Below are positions 1 to 7,942 of a stretch of DNA of 58,856 nt, piece after piece. This DNA comes from Streptomyces sp. Ru73. GTDB lineage: Bacteria; Actinomycetota; Actinomycetes; Streptomycetales; Streptomycetaceae. Made by a program: the position numbers and the translations under genes. The notes below the pieces were generated by a model. That model made no database searches and was not told the origin of the DNA. It worked only from the letters and a program-made list of their open reading frames with translations. Position 1 is the first letter of the stretch. Every line of letters starts with the position of its first letter. The stretch lies in the NCBI RefSeq assembly GCF_002920575.1, contig NZ_PQSQ01000046.1:1-58856 (forward strand), given 5' to 3'.

Positions 1-917
1 CCTCCGCCGCCGCCTCGCCCGGCACCGGGCGAGGCGATCGTCGGCGAGTACGGGGCCCGCGGCGGAACGGTCGTCACCGTCGTCGGCTGGCCGCCGCCCG
101 CCACCGCGGCCAGCAGCTCCGCTGCGCCGGCCGCCGACAGCCGCTCCGCCGGTTCCTTGCGCAGCAGCCCGGCCAGTACCGGCGCCAGCGGTCCCGCCAG
201 GCGCGGCGGCGGCACCTCCTCGTCGACCACCGAGCGCAGCGTGCTCAGCGCGGTGTCCCGGTGGAACGGCGACCGGCCCTCCACCGCCGCGTACAGCGTG
301 ACGCCCAGGGACCACAGGTCCGACTCCGGGCCCGGCGTCCGGCCGAGCGCCCGCTCGGGCGCGGTGAACTCCGGCGAACCGATCAGCTCGCCGGTCAGCG
401 TCAGCGCGGCGCTGCCCTCGACGGCGGCGATCCCGAAGTCCGTGAGCACCACCCGCCCGTCGTCCGCCAGCAGGACGTTGCCCGGCTTCACGTCGCGGTG
501 CAGCACGCCCGCCGCGTGCGCCACCCGCAGCGCGGCCAGCACCTCCGCGCCCACCGCCGCGGCGCGCCGGGGCGGCAGCGGCCCGGCGGCCTCCAGGGTG
601 TCGGCGAGCGAGAGGCCGCGGACCAGCTCCATCACGATCCACGGGCGGCCGTCCTCGGTGACCACGTCGAAGACGGTCACGACGTTGCGGTGCGCGATCC
701 GGGCCGCGGCGCCGGCCTCCCGCTCCAGCCGGGCGTAGAGCAACCGCTCCTCGCGCGCGGGCAGTTCGCTGGGCGCCCGGACTTCTTTGACCGCCACCTC
801 CCGGTTCAGCAGCTCGTCCCGGGCCCGCCAGACGACGCCCATGCCGCCCCGGCCCAGTTCGGCCAGCAGGCGGTAGCGGCCCGCCAGCGTCCGTCCGTTC
901 CCCGTACCTGCGTCCAT
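1..917 (-). CDS. Serine/threonine protein kinase, 5' part (runs off the window)
   Basis: This is the N-terminal 305 codons of a eukaryotic-type (Hanks) protein kinase. The stop lies beyond coordinate 1. The P-loop GRGGMG is at residues 22-27, the ATP-binding Lys is K44 in the EVAVKE segment, the catalytic loop HRDVKPGN is near 139-146, and DFG is near 157. After the kinase fold (about residue 270) begins a Gly/Pro/Thr-rich linker, as in Streptomyces kinases that carry a membrane helix and sensor domain further on. Those domains cannot be seen here. The ATG at 917 is chosen because the kinase fold begins about ten residues later. It would phosphorylate cytosolic targets; the substrate is unknown. 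Confidence 0.93.
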   Translation of the reverse strand, partial: MDAGTGNGRTLAGRYRLLAELGRGGMGVVWRARDELLNREVAVKEVRAPSELPAREERLLYARLEREAGAAARIAHRNVVTVFDVVTEDGRPWIVMELVRGLSLADTLEAAGPLPPRRAAAVGAEVLAALRVAHAAGVLHRDVKPGNVLLADDGRVVLTDFGIAAVEGSAALTLTGELIGSPEFTAPERALGRTPGPESDLWSLGVTLYAAVEGRSPFHRDTALSTLRSVVDEEVPPPRLAGPLAPVLAGLLRKEPAERLSAAGAAELLAAVAGGGQPTTVTTVPPRAPYSPTIASPGAGRGGGG

Positions 918-1261
918 GGCACGAGCCCCCTCGACTCCGCAAATGGAGCGATGTGCACCAAACGTACCCCTCCCGGGCGGCCTTGCCGCCCCCTCGGCGG
1001 CAATCCGGAAGCGGTCCGGGCGCGTCCGGGCCGCCGCGGTGGTGACGCTCCGTCATGGGGGGCGCACGCTCGGGGCCGGTACGTGCTCCCGTACGCCCGC
1101 CGTGCCGTCCGAAGTAGGTGCAGCGCACGGACGTTCCGTATGGTGTTGGTCAACGCCCTTGCGGGGCAGGTGAATATGGATACCGGGCTGCGCGAAGGTC
1201 GTGCGGGAGAGATAGGGTTACCCTGCCCGGGCCGGGTGCCCTCGTACGGGTGGGGAGTGTC
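918..1261. other. Intergenic region between divergent kinase and small-protein genes
   Basis: No credible gene is seen in these 344 bases; the open frames here are composition artefacts. The region must hold promoters for both flanking genes. The only symmetric element noticed is an 11-bp palindrome, AGGGTTACCCT, at 1214-1224, about 40 bases before the small gene. It overlaps a TAGGGT that could serve as a -10 hexamer. No convincing -35 element accompanies it. Confidence 0.4.
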
Positions 1262-1522
1262 ATGGAACAGATTGCAGTACGCAGCAGGCCGCGAGTGCCT
1301 GCCATCACGTGCGGCGGCGCGTCCAGCGCCCGCCTGGACCGCCATCTCGCGGTGCTCGGCGGGCCGGCGATACCGCAGCGCGAGACCGAAGGCGCCACGT
1401 CGCTGATGCAGGAGATCACCAAGCGTGATCACGCACGGACGCGGAAGAACCGCGGCGCGCGGGTGTCGCTCTTCGCGCCGCTGCGCCGGCTGCGCCGGTC
1501 GCTCTTCGGCGGTCACGGCTGA
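1262..1522 (+). CDS. Conserved small basic protein of unknown function
   Basis: This is an 86-residue protein rich in Arg and Ala. Its C-terminal third is strongly basic and ends RRSLFGGHG. The frame is open further upstream, but the ATG at 1262 follows a purine-rich GTGGGGAGTGTC and starts what looks like the conserved part (MEQIAVRSRPRVPAITCGG). I recall similar short proteins in other streptomycetes but know no function. There is no signal peptide or membrane helix. A strong terminator-like hairpin follows at 1657-1702, so it is probably transcribed alone. A role in binding nucleic acid or acidic partners would be a guess from charge only. Confidence 0.65.
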   Translation: MEQIAVRSRPRVPAITCGGASSARLDRHLAVLGGPAIPQRETEGATSLMQEITKRDHARTRKNRGARVSLFAPLRRLRRSLFGGHG

Positions 1523-1656
1523 GCCGAGCCGTGCCGAGCGGTGCTCCGGTGCGCCCCCTGTGCGCCCCGTCAGCTCCCCGCCGCTGATCCGGCCCCGTTC
1601 CGCGGGCCGCCGGCCACCGCACGGCCCGGCCGCAGCACCACAGCGTCACAGCCCTG

Positions 1657-1702
1657 CGCGTCCGCCCCGCTCCCGGCATGTCCGGTGAGCGGGGCGGACG
1701 CG
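1657..1702. terminator. Perfect 16-bp stem hairpin
   Basis: The arms 1657-1672 and 1687-1702 are perfectly complementary (CGCGTCCGCCCCGCTC and its complement) around a 14-base loop. There is no T-tract, which is usual for actinobacterial terminators. It lies downstream of the small gene ending at 1522 and before the amidohydrolase. Confidence 0.75.
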
Positions 1703-1859
1703 TTCGGCGTTTCCGGGTCACCCGGACGGCCCAACGGGGCACCGGCGACCCGGCTTCATCCGTACCGGTGATGCCGTACCGCGCTGTTGACGTGTCGATC
1801 ATTCCGCGCCAGGGTGCAGTCGCTTGCCCCGTACAACCATCCTGCCGCGGGAGGCGCCT

Positions 1860-3596
1860 GTGTGTGATCTGCACGATGACCACGAGCACAAGCACGACGC
1901 GGGGGCTGCGGCCCCCAACGGGCTCAGCAGACGCAGGATCGTCCAGCTGCTGGGCGCCGCGGGGGTGAGCACCGCCGCGATGAGCGCGGCGGCGGACCCC
2001 GCGATGGCCGCCGCTGCCGACACCGCGGATCCGGACGGCTACAAAGCGCCCGAGGGACTGGCCAAGGACACCCCGGCCAAGGCCGCCGCGCTGGCCTGGA
2101 TCGACCGGGAGCGGTCGAGGATCACCGGTCTGGACGACGAGATCTGGGAGAACGCCGAGCTGTCGCTGCGCGAGTGGAAGTCCTCGCTCGCCGAGGCCGA
2201 CTTCCTCAAGGCCGCCGGCTTCGACGTGGAGTTCGGCACGGCCGGCTTCCCGACCGCCTTCACCGCCACCTTCCGGCACGGCAAGGGCGGCCCGGTGCTC
2301 GGCTTCAGCGGCGAGTACGACGCGCTGCCGGGGCTGTCGCAGCGCAAGGGCGTGGGCCACCACGACCCGCTGGAGTACGTCCACGACCCGTTCGCGCCCG
2401 GGTACGGGCCCGGCCACGGCTGCGGCCACAGCGCCCTGGGCACCGCGGCCGCGGCGGCGGCAGCGGCCGTCGCCAAGGCGGCCGAGGCGCACGGCCTGGA
2501 CGTGACCGTGAAGTTCTTCGGCTCCACCGCCGAGGAGCAGCTGATCGGCAAGACGTACGCGGTGAGCAAGGGCGTGTACGACGGGCTGGACGCCTTCCTG
2601 GACTGGCACCCCTCCACCTCCAACGCCACCGGCTGGGGCTCGACCACCGCGATGACCGCGGTCACCTTCACCTTCCTCGGCGTCGCGGGCCACGGCGGCA
2701 CCCCGCTGGGCAACAAGAGCGCGCTGGACGCCGCGGTGATGATGGCGACGATGTCGGAGTTCCTGCGGGAGGAGAACCTCGCGCCGTCGGGGCGGCTGCA
2801 CTGGGTGATCAACAACGGCGGTGACATACCGAACGTCACCCCGGAGATCGCCGAGATCTCGTACTACGTGCGCGAGGGCAGCCCGGAGCGGGTCCAGGTG
2901 CTGCTCGACAAGGTGATCGAGGTGTCCGAGGCGGCCGCCAAGGCCAGCCGGACCACCGTCCGGCACAAGATCACCTCGGCCTGCTGGAACCAGCTGCCGT
3001 CCCGGTCCTTCGCCGAGCTGATGCACGACAACATGCGGCGGATCGGCCCGCCGGAGTTCACCGACGAGGCCCAGCGGCTCGCCAAGGACCTGCAGAAGTC
3101 GCTCGGCCTGCCCGAGAAGGGGATGCACGACGAGATCGGCGAACTCACCCCGCCCAACCCGGTCTTCATGGGCGGCGGCTCCACCGACGTCGCCGACATC
3201 AGCTGGAACGTCCCCACCGTCTCCATGGGCGCGGCCCTCGCGCCCATCGGCACCAAGATGCACACCTGGTCGACGGCCGCCTGCGCCGCCGCGGCCCCGG
3301 GGCACGCGGCCGTGCTCGCGGCGGCGAAGTACCTGGCCGCGACCGCCGTCGATCTGATCACCCAGCCGGCGCGGCTGAAGGCGGTCAAGGACGAGTTCGC
3401 CGAGCGCACCAAGGGCGTGCGCTGGAAGACCGCCCTCCCGGACGGCTACGAGCCGCCCATGTACGAGCCGCCCGCCTGGTTCCTGGAGAAGACCGGCCAG
3501 TCCTGGCCCCCGCCGAACATCACCTGGCCGCCGAAGCGCGTGGTCAGCCAGGAGAGGTTCAGCTCGCTGGGGCCTGATCTCGCGCCGCAGAAGTGA
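1860..3596 (+). CDS. M20-family amidohydrolase (AbgB-like), Tat-exported
   Basis: This is a metallopeptidase-fold amidohydrolase of the M20 / p-aminobenzoyl-glutamate hydrolase type, which cleaves amide bonds of N-acyl amino acids or peptides. The fold residues run through GFSGEYDALPG, GPGHGCGHSALG (metal-binding His region), STAEEQ (catalytic Glu), and a GVAGHGG dimerisation segment. The N-terminus has a Tat-like signal: SRRRIVQLLG followed by an Ala-rich hydrophobic stretch. The frame is open from 1824, but GTG 1860 sits five bases after GGGAGG and is preferred (578 aa). A His-rich CDLHDDHEHKH segment directly follows the start. An extracytoplasmic location is inferred. The substrate cannot be told from sequence. 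Confidence 0.88.
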   Translation: MCDLHDDHEHKHDAGAAAPNGLSRRRIVQLLGAAGVSTAAMSAAADPAMAAAADTADPDGYKAPEGLAKDTPAKAAALAWIDRERSRITGLDDEIWENAELSLREWKSSLAEADFLKAAGFDVEFGTAGFPTAFTATFRHGKGGPVLGFSGEYDALPGLSQRKGVGHHDPLEYVHDPFAPGYGPGHGCGHSALGTAAAAAAAAVAKAAEAHGLDVTVKFFGSTAEEQLIGKTYAVSKGVYDGLDAFLDWHPSTSNATGWGSTTAMTAVTFTFLGVAGHGGTPLGNKSALDAAVMMATMSEFLREENLAPSGRLHWVINNGGDIPNVTPEIAEISYYVREGSPERVQVLLDKVIEVSEAAAKASRTTVRHKITSACWNQLPSRSFAELMHDNMRRIGPPEFTDEAQRLAKDLQKSLGLPEKGMHDEIGELTPPNPVFMGGGSTDVADISWNVPTVSMGAALAPIGTKMHTWSTAACAAAAPGHAAVLAAAKYLAATAVDLITQPARLKAVKDEFAERTKGVRWKTALPDGYEPPMYEPPAWFLEKTGQSWPPPNITWPPKRVVSQERFSSLGPDLAPQK

Positions 3597-3617
3597 GCCG
3601 CTGAGCGCGGCCGGCGG

Positions 3618-4826
3618 TCAGAGCAGCGCGAACTGGCCGTCCGGGCCCTCCTCCTGGTGGTCCAGGACGGAGGCCGGGCGGCGGGCGGCGGCGGGCGCCG
3701 GCAGGACGCCCGCCGCGGTCAGCTCTCCGGCGGTGACCGGCGGCGCGTCGCCGACCGCGGCCGTCAGCCGCTCCTGCTCGGCCCCGGCCTCGCCGAGCAG
3801 CGCCAGTACCGTGATCAGCTCCAGCAGGTCGGTGGTCCACTCCTGCGGCCAGCCGGCGGGGCGCACCGCCTCCAGCGTGCCCGGCTCGACGGCGCCGGTC
3901 CGCCGCTCGTACCACGCCTCCAGCACCCGGACGCCGCCCGCGTGCGCGTCCCAGGCCGCCGCCGGCACCGGCGAGATGCGCCCCTCGCCGATCAGCAGCG
4001 CCTCCTCGTCCGGGTCGTACGCGAGCTCGGCCGGCAGGCCGCGGGCGGGCAGCGCGGCCCGTACGTAGGGGCGGCGGCCGCCGGGCAGCCGGGGGCGCTC
4101 ACCGGTGTGCGCGCCCCGGGTGTGCAGCCGGATCAGCTCGCGCCCCAGCGCCACCCCGCGCGTCCACAGCTCCGGGTCGGTGGTGAGCGGGACGGCGAGG
4201 CCGCCGGCGTCGTGCCGGGCGGTGGCGGCCAGGTAGCCGAAGGCGTCCTCGGCGGTGACCGGCCGGCCGAGGCGGTCGGCGAGGTGGTCCAGGAGGCCGG
4301 GGGCGAGGTTCGGTTCGGCACCGGCCGGGCGGCGGTAGAGGGGGCGTACGCGGCCCTGGCGGCCGACCGGCAGCACGGCCGAGACGGCGAGCGCGGGGCC
4401 GGTGTCCTGCGGGACGCGGGGCTGTTCGACGGCGAAGAGCTGCCGCGCGTCGGCGACCCGCCACAGCTCGGGGCGTGCCGCGTCGATCAGCCGGTGGTCG
4501 GGGAGCAGCCACTGCTGGTCGTACGTGCCGTGCCGGACCCGCACCGGCTCCGGGCAGGGCGCCTCGCCGCGCACCAGGCGGGCCAGCCGGCCGGGTGCCG
4601 TGGCCTGTCCCGGCAGCTGGCCGACGGCGGTGTGCAGGGTGCGGGCCCGGGACGGGCGGAACAGCCGCTCGCGCTCGGCCGGTCCGTCGGCCCCCAGCAG
4701 CGCGTCCCAGCGCGCCCGCAGCGACCCGGCGTCCGGCGCCATGATCCAGGCCCGGCCGAGCCGCGGCGCGGCGACGGACCACGGCATCAGGTCGGACAGC
4801 AGGGGCACGTCCTGCTTCGCCGTCAC
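3618..4826 (-). CDS. Stand-alone Type ISP restriction-modification specificity-like protein
   Basis: This 402-aa protein resembles the C-terminal target-recognition domain of single-polypeptide Type ISP restriction-modification enzymes, as streptomycete homologues are often annotated. Cues are the RVRHGTYDQQWLLPDHRLIDAARPELW-type block, the RPLYRRP segment, and the late KR-poor block ending in ISPVP and RVLEAWY. No SAM-binding methylase motif (NPPY/DPPY), Walker box or nuclease motif is visible in it or next door. It may therefore be an orphan recognition domain or a repurposed protein. It follows the GntR gene in the same direction after 85 bases and ends tail to tail with the amidohydrolase gene. 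Family assignment is from memory of sequence character. Confidence 0.55.
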   Translation of the reverse strand: MTAKQDVPLLSDLMPWSVAAPRLGRAWIMAPDAGSLRARWDALLGADGPAERERLFRPSRARTLHTAVGQLPGQATAPGRLARLVRGEAPCPEPVRVRHGTYDQQWLLPDHRLIDAARPELWRVADARQLFAVEQPRVPQDTGPALAVSAVLPVGRQGRVRPLYRRPAGAEPNLAPGLLDHLADRLGRPVTAEDAFGYLAATARHDAGGLAVPLTTDPELWTRGVALGRELIRLHTRGAHTGERPRLPGGRRPYVRAALPARGLPAELAYDPDEEALLIGEGRISPVPAAAWDAHAGGVRVLEAWYERRTGAVEPGTLEAVRPAGWPQEWTTDLLELITVLALLGEAGAEQERLTAAVGDAPPVTAGELTAAGVLPAPAAARRPASVLDHQEEGPDGQFALL

Positions 4827-4911
4827 GCGGCAACCCTCCCGGACGGTTCGGATGACCCGGGCATCGTAACCACGCTCCCGGCACCGCGCGCCGGGCCGCC
4901 CGGGCGGCCCC

Positions 4912-5661
4912 TCAGTCCGCGTCCAGGGTGACGGTGAACGAGAAGCGGTCGCCCCGGTAGTGGATGCGCGCGACGTCGATCACCCTGCCCGCCTCGTCGT
5001 AGGTGATGCCGGTGTAGTGCAGGATCGGGCTGAGCAGCGGTACGTCCAGCAGCCGTGCCGTCTCCGGCTCCGCGAGCCGCGCCTCGACGGTGTCGGTGAT
5101 CCGGCTGATGGCCACGCCCACCGAGTCCCGCAGCACCTTCGTCATCGGGCGGTGCTCCAGCTCGGCCGGGTCGATGCGGGCCGCGAGGTCGGGCCGGACG
5201 TAGTTGACGGCGTGGTTGGTGGGCTCGCCGGTCCGTTCGTCGCTGCGCAGCCGCCGGAAGACGCCGGCCCGGGCGACGCCGGGGAAGTGCTCGGCGAGGT
5301 CCGGCGGCACCGGCCCCGTGCCGTGCTCCAGCACCTTGGTGACCATGCCGGACTGCTGGGCGACGATGGCGTCCACCGAGCCCAGCAGCCGGACGGGGGC
5401 TCCGCGCCGCGCGTCCGGCTCGATGAACGTGCCGCGCCGCCGGTGCCGGCTGATCAGCCCCTCGGCCTCCAGCTCCTTCAGGGCCTGCCGCATGGTCAGC
5501 ACGCTCACCCCGTAGTGCGCGGCGAGCGCGTCCTCAGTGGGCAGCCGCAGCGGCGCGTCGGGCCGGCGGCCCAGTATGGAGGCCCGCAGCGACTGCGAGA
5601 CCTGGTACCACAGCGGCAGCTTGCGGTTCAGGGCGAGCGAGTCGGGCGCGAAGGTCGTCAC
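4912..5661 (-). CDS. GntR/HutC-family transcriptional regulator
   Basis: This is a 249-aa regulator. A winged-helix domain (residues about 10-85) has the family signature LPTEDALAAHYGVSVLTMRQAL, and it is followed by a UTRA ligand-binding domain (about 95-245) with the typical late strands ARIHYRGDRFSF. HutC-type members bind small carboxylates, amino acids or sugars and usually repress neighbouring operons. It starts with GTG only 18 bases after the homogentisate dioxygenase stop, in the same direction, so co-transcription with hmgA is likely. Control of tyrosine catabolism is a plausible inference. It is not shown, because a separate TetR gene is divergent from hmgA. Confidence 0.9.
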   Translation of the reverse strand: MTTFAPDSLALNRKLPLWYQVSQSLRASILGRRPDAPLRLPTEDALAAHYGVSVLTMRQALKELEAEGLISRHRRRGTFIEPDARRGAPVRLLGSVDAIVAQQSGMVTKVLEHGTGPVPPDLAEHFPGVARAGVFRRLRSDERTGEPTNHAVNYVRPDLAARIDPAELEHRPMTKVLRDSVGVAISRITDTVEARLAEPETARLLDVPLLSPILHYTGITYDEAGRVIDVARIHYRGDRFSFTVTLDAD

Positions 5662-5679
5662 GGAGTGTCCCCACGGCGT

Positions 5680-7035
5680 CTATGGGCGGCGCTGTCCGGA
5701 GGATGATCCCCCGGACTGCCAGTGGCGTTCCAGACCCTGCCACACGTCGTCGTAGCCGCTCTGCAGGTGGTCGGCGGTACGGGCCTGTTCGGTGAGCAGC
5801 ACCGGCCAGCGGGTCTCGAACATGAACGCCAGCCCGTCGTCCACCTTCTGCGGCTTCAGCTCGGCGGAGCTGGCCTTGTCGAACGTGGCGCGGTCCGGGC
5901 CGTGCGCGGACATCATGTTGTGCAGCGAGCCGCCGCCGGGGACGAAGCCCTCGGCCTTCGCGTCGTACGCGCCCTCGATGAGCCCCATGTACTCGCTCAT
6001 CACGTTGCGGTGGAAATAGGGCGGCCGGAAGGTGTCCTCACCGACCAGCCAGCGCGGCGCGAAGACCACGAAGTCCACGCCCGCGAGGCCCGGGGTGTCG
6101 GACGGCGAGGTGAGCACCGTGAAGATCGACGGGTCCGGGTGGTCGTACGAGATCGAGCCGATGACGTTGAAGCGGCGCAGGTCGTAGACGTACGGGGTGT
6201 AATTGCCGTGCCAGGCGACGACGTCGAGCGGGGAGTGGTCGTAGGCGGCCGACCAGAGGTTGCCGCAGTACTTGTTGATCACCTCGCAGGGTTCGTCGGC
6301 GTCCTCGTACGCGGCGACGGGCGCGAGGAAGTCCCGTGGGTTGGCCAGCCCGTTGGCGCCGATCGGCCCGAGGTCGGGGAGCTGGAAGGGACGGCCGTAG
6401 TTCTCGCAGACGTAACCGCGGGCACTGTCGTCCAGCAGCTCGACGCGGAAGCGCACGCCGCGCGGGATCAGCGCCACGTGCCCCGGCTCGGCGGCGAGCA
6501 GCCCGAACTCGGTGCGCAGCAGCAGCCCGCCGCGCTCCGGGACGATCAGCAGCTCGCCGTCGGCGCTGCTGAACACCCGCCGTTCCATGGAGGAGTTGGC
6601 GTGATACAGGTGCACGGCCATGCCGGTGCGCTGGGTCACGTCGCCGTTGCCGCCGAGCGTCCACAGCCCGGCCACGAAGTCGGTGCCGGCCGGGGGCTCG
6701 GGGAGCGGGTTCCAGCGGAGCCGGTTGGGGTCCGGCTCGGTGGCGGTGAACGGTGCTGCCCGTACGCCGCCGTTGTCCATGCGCACGAAGGGCGGGTGCG
6801 CGGCCGAGGGGCGGATGCGGTAGAGCCAGGACCGGCGGTTGTGGGCGCGCGGTTCGGTGAAAGCGGTGCCGCTCAGCTGCTCGGCGTAGAGGCCGAGCGG
6901 GGCGCGCTGGGGGGAGTTGCGGCCGACGGGCAGGGCGCCGGGCACGGCCTCGGAGGAGTGTTCGTTGCCGAAGCCGGGGGAGTGGGCCAGTCCCTGCGCC
7001 GTCTTCCTCGCCTGCTCTCCGACCGTGCCTGTCAT
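5680..7035 (-). CDS. hmgA: Homogentisate 1,2-dioxygenase
   Basis: This enzyme opens the ring of homogentisate to maleylacetoacetate in tyrosine and phenylalanine breakdown. The 451-aa length is normal. The N-terminal GFGNEHSSEA and the PRAHNRRSWLYRIRPSA block are diagnostic. The iron ligands align with the human enzyme: H342 and E348 in YFHRNVMSEYMGL, and H378 in the NMMSAHGPD segment, with the same spacing as human 335/341/371. ATG 7035 follows GGGAG. Neither fumarylacetoacetase nor 4-hydroxyphenylpyruvate dioxygenase is encoded in the window. A GntR gene follows immediately and a TetR gene is divergent. Confidence 0.97.
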   Translation of the reverse strand: MTGTVGEQARKTAQGLAHSPGFGNEHSSEAVPGALPVGRNSPQRAPLGLYAEQLSGTAFTEPRAHNRRSWLYRIRPSAAHPPFVRMDNGGVRAAPFTATEPDPNRLRWNPLPEPPAGTDFVAGLWTLGGNGDVTQRTGMAVHLYHANSSMERRVFSSADGELLIVPERGGLLLRTEFGLLAAEPGHVALIPRGVRFRVELLDDSARGYVCENYGRPFQLPDLGPIGANGLANPRDFLAPVAAYEDADEPCEVINKYCGNLWSAAYDHSPLDVVAWHGNYTPYVYDLRRFNVIGSISYDHPDPSIFTVLTSPSDTPGLAGVDFVVFAPRWLVGEDTFRPPYFHRNVMSEYMGLIEGAYDAKAEGFVPGGGSLHNMMSAHGPDRATFDKASSAELKPQKVDDGLAFMFETRWPVLLTEQARTADHLQSGYDDVWQGLERHWQSGGSSSGQRRP

Positions 7036-7050
7036 CGCGTGCTCCCGCCG

Positions 7051-7093
7051 CTCAGGGACAACCTCAGGGAATCCTGTGCAAGACCTTAGGATT
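7051..7093. promoter_or_regulatory. Putative operator between hmgA and tetR
   Basis: An inverted repeat AATCCT-N12-AGGATT spans 7070-7093. It is preceded by the direct repeat CTCAGGGA at 7051-7058 and 7063-7070. The cluster lies 16-58 bases upstream of hmgA and about 80 bases before the divergent TetR start, so it could let one protein control both genes. Confidence 0.45.
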
Positions 7094-7173
7094 GGCGGCC
7101 GGGGCCGTCAACGGCAAGCCCGGTACGACGCGCCGCCCGCCGCCGGAATCCGGCCGGAGTGCAGGATGGGTAC

Positions 7174-7779
7174 GTGGATACCCCGTCCCTCCGCCGCGCC
7201 CCGGTCCAGCGCCGCAGCGCCGAGCGTCTGACCCGCATCCTCGACGCCTGCGCCGAAGTCCTCGACGAGCAGGGGTACGAGGACCTGAGCACCCGCGCGG
7301 TGGCGGCCCGCGCCGACGTGCCCATCGGCTCCGTCTACCGCTTCTTCCCCAACAAGCGGGCGATGGCCGAGGCGCTGGCGCTCCGCAACCTCGACGGGTA
7401 CGCGGACCGGGTCACCGCCGGGCTCGCGGCGGCCGGCGACCGGCTGGACTGGCGGTACGCCATGGACGTGGTGGTCGACGAGTACCTCGCGATGAAGCGG
7501 TCGGTGCCCGGCTTCGCGCTGGTGGAGTTCACCGTGCCGGCGCCGCGGGCGACGCGCGAGGCGAACCACCGCGTGGCCGACCGGCTGCTGGCGCTGCTCG
7601 CCGGGCCGCTCGGCCTGGACCCGGCGGACCCGCGGCTGCGGACCGTGTTCCTGGTGGGCGTGGAGGCGGCGGACGCGCTGGTCCAGCTCGCGTTCCGGGT
7701 GGCGCCCGACGGTGACCCGGAGATCGTCGCGGAGACCAAGGAACTGCTGCGGGCATACCTCGGGCGGGTGCTGGACTGA
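7174..7779 (+). CDS. TetR-family transcriptional regulator
   Basis: This protein of about 201 aa has an N-terminal TetR helix-turn-helix (residues about 15-60: ILDACAEVL, RAVAARADVPIGSVYRFFPNK) and a divergent ligand domain. The second helix starts with PIGSVYRFF, a common TetR form. The frame begins at GTG 7159, but GTG 7174 has AGGATGGG at a proper distance and is preferred. It is divergent from hmgA with a palindrome between them, which suggests it controls the homogentisate gene or itself. The ligand is unknown. Confidence 0.87.
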   Translation: MDTPSLRRAPVQRRSAERLTRILDACAEVLDEQGYEDLSTRAVAARADVPIGSVYRFFPNKRAMAEALALRNLDGYADRVTAGLAAAGDRLDWRYAMDVVVDEYLAMKRSVPGFALVEFTVPAPRATREANHRVADRLLALLAGPLGLDPADPRLRTVFLVGVEAADALVQLAFRVAPDGDPEIVAETKELLRAYLGRVLD

Positions 7780-7856
7780 GCCCCCGGCACCCGGCCGCCG
7801 ACCCGTCTCCCCGTATTGACCTGGGGTTTTGCTCGTATTGCTCGCGCGTCAAGGTC

Positions 7857-7886
7857 TTGTTAACAAAAGTTGGCCGCCCCTAACGT
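7857..7886 (+). promoter_or_regulatory. Putative promoter with overlapping palindrome
   Basis: TTGTTA (7857-7862) and TAACGT (7881-7886) are separated by 18 bases and could be the -35 and -10 of the citrate transporter gene. The -35 lies in a perfect 10-bp palindrome, TTGTTAACAA (7857-7866), which is conspicuous in this G+C-rich context and could be an operator. Confidence 0.4.
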
Positions 7887-7942
7887 CGCCTCGACCGCCA
7901 CCCCCCTGGCAGGTGTTCAAGGGCGAACGTGAGGTACCCCCA

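Noticed and set aside
1416..3305. Long minus-strand frame opposite the M20 amidohydrolase
   Set aside because: Codon bias is that of an antisense shadow, product is Gly/Arg/Val low complexity, no domain is seen, and the plus strand carries a clear enzyme.
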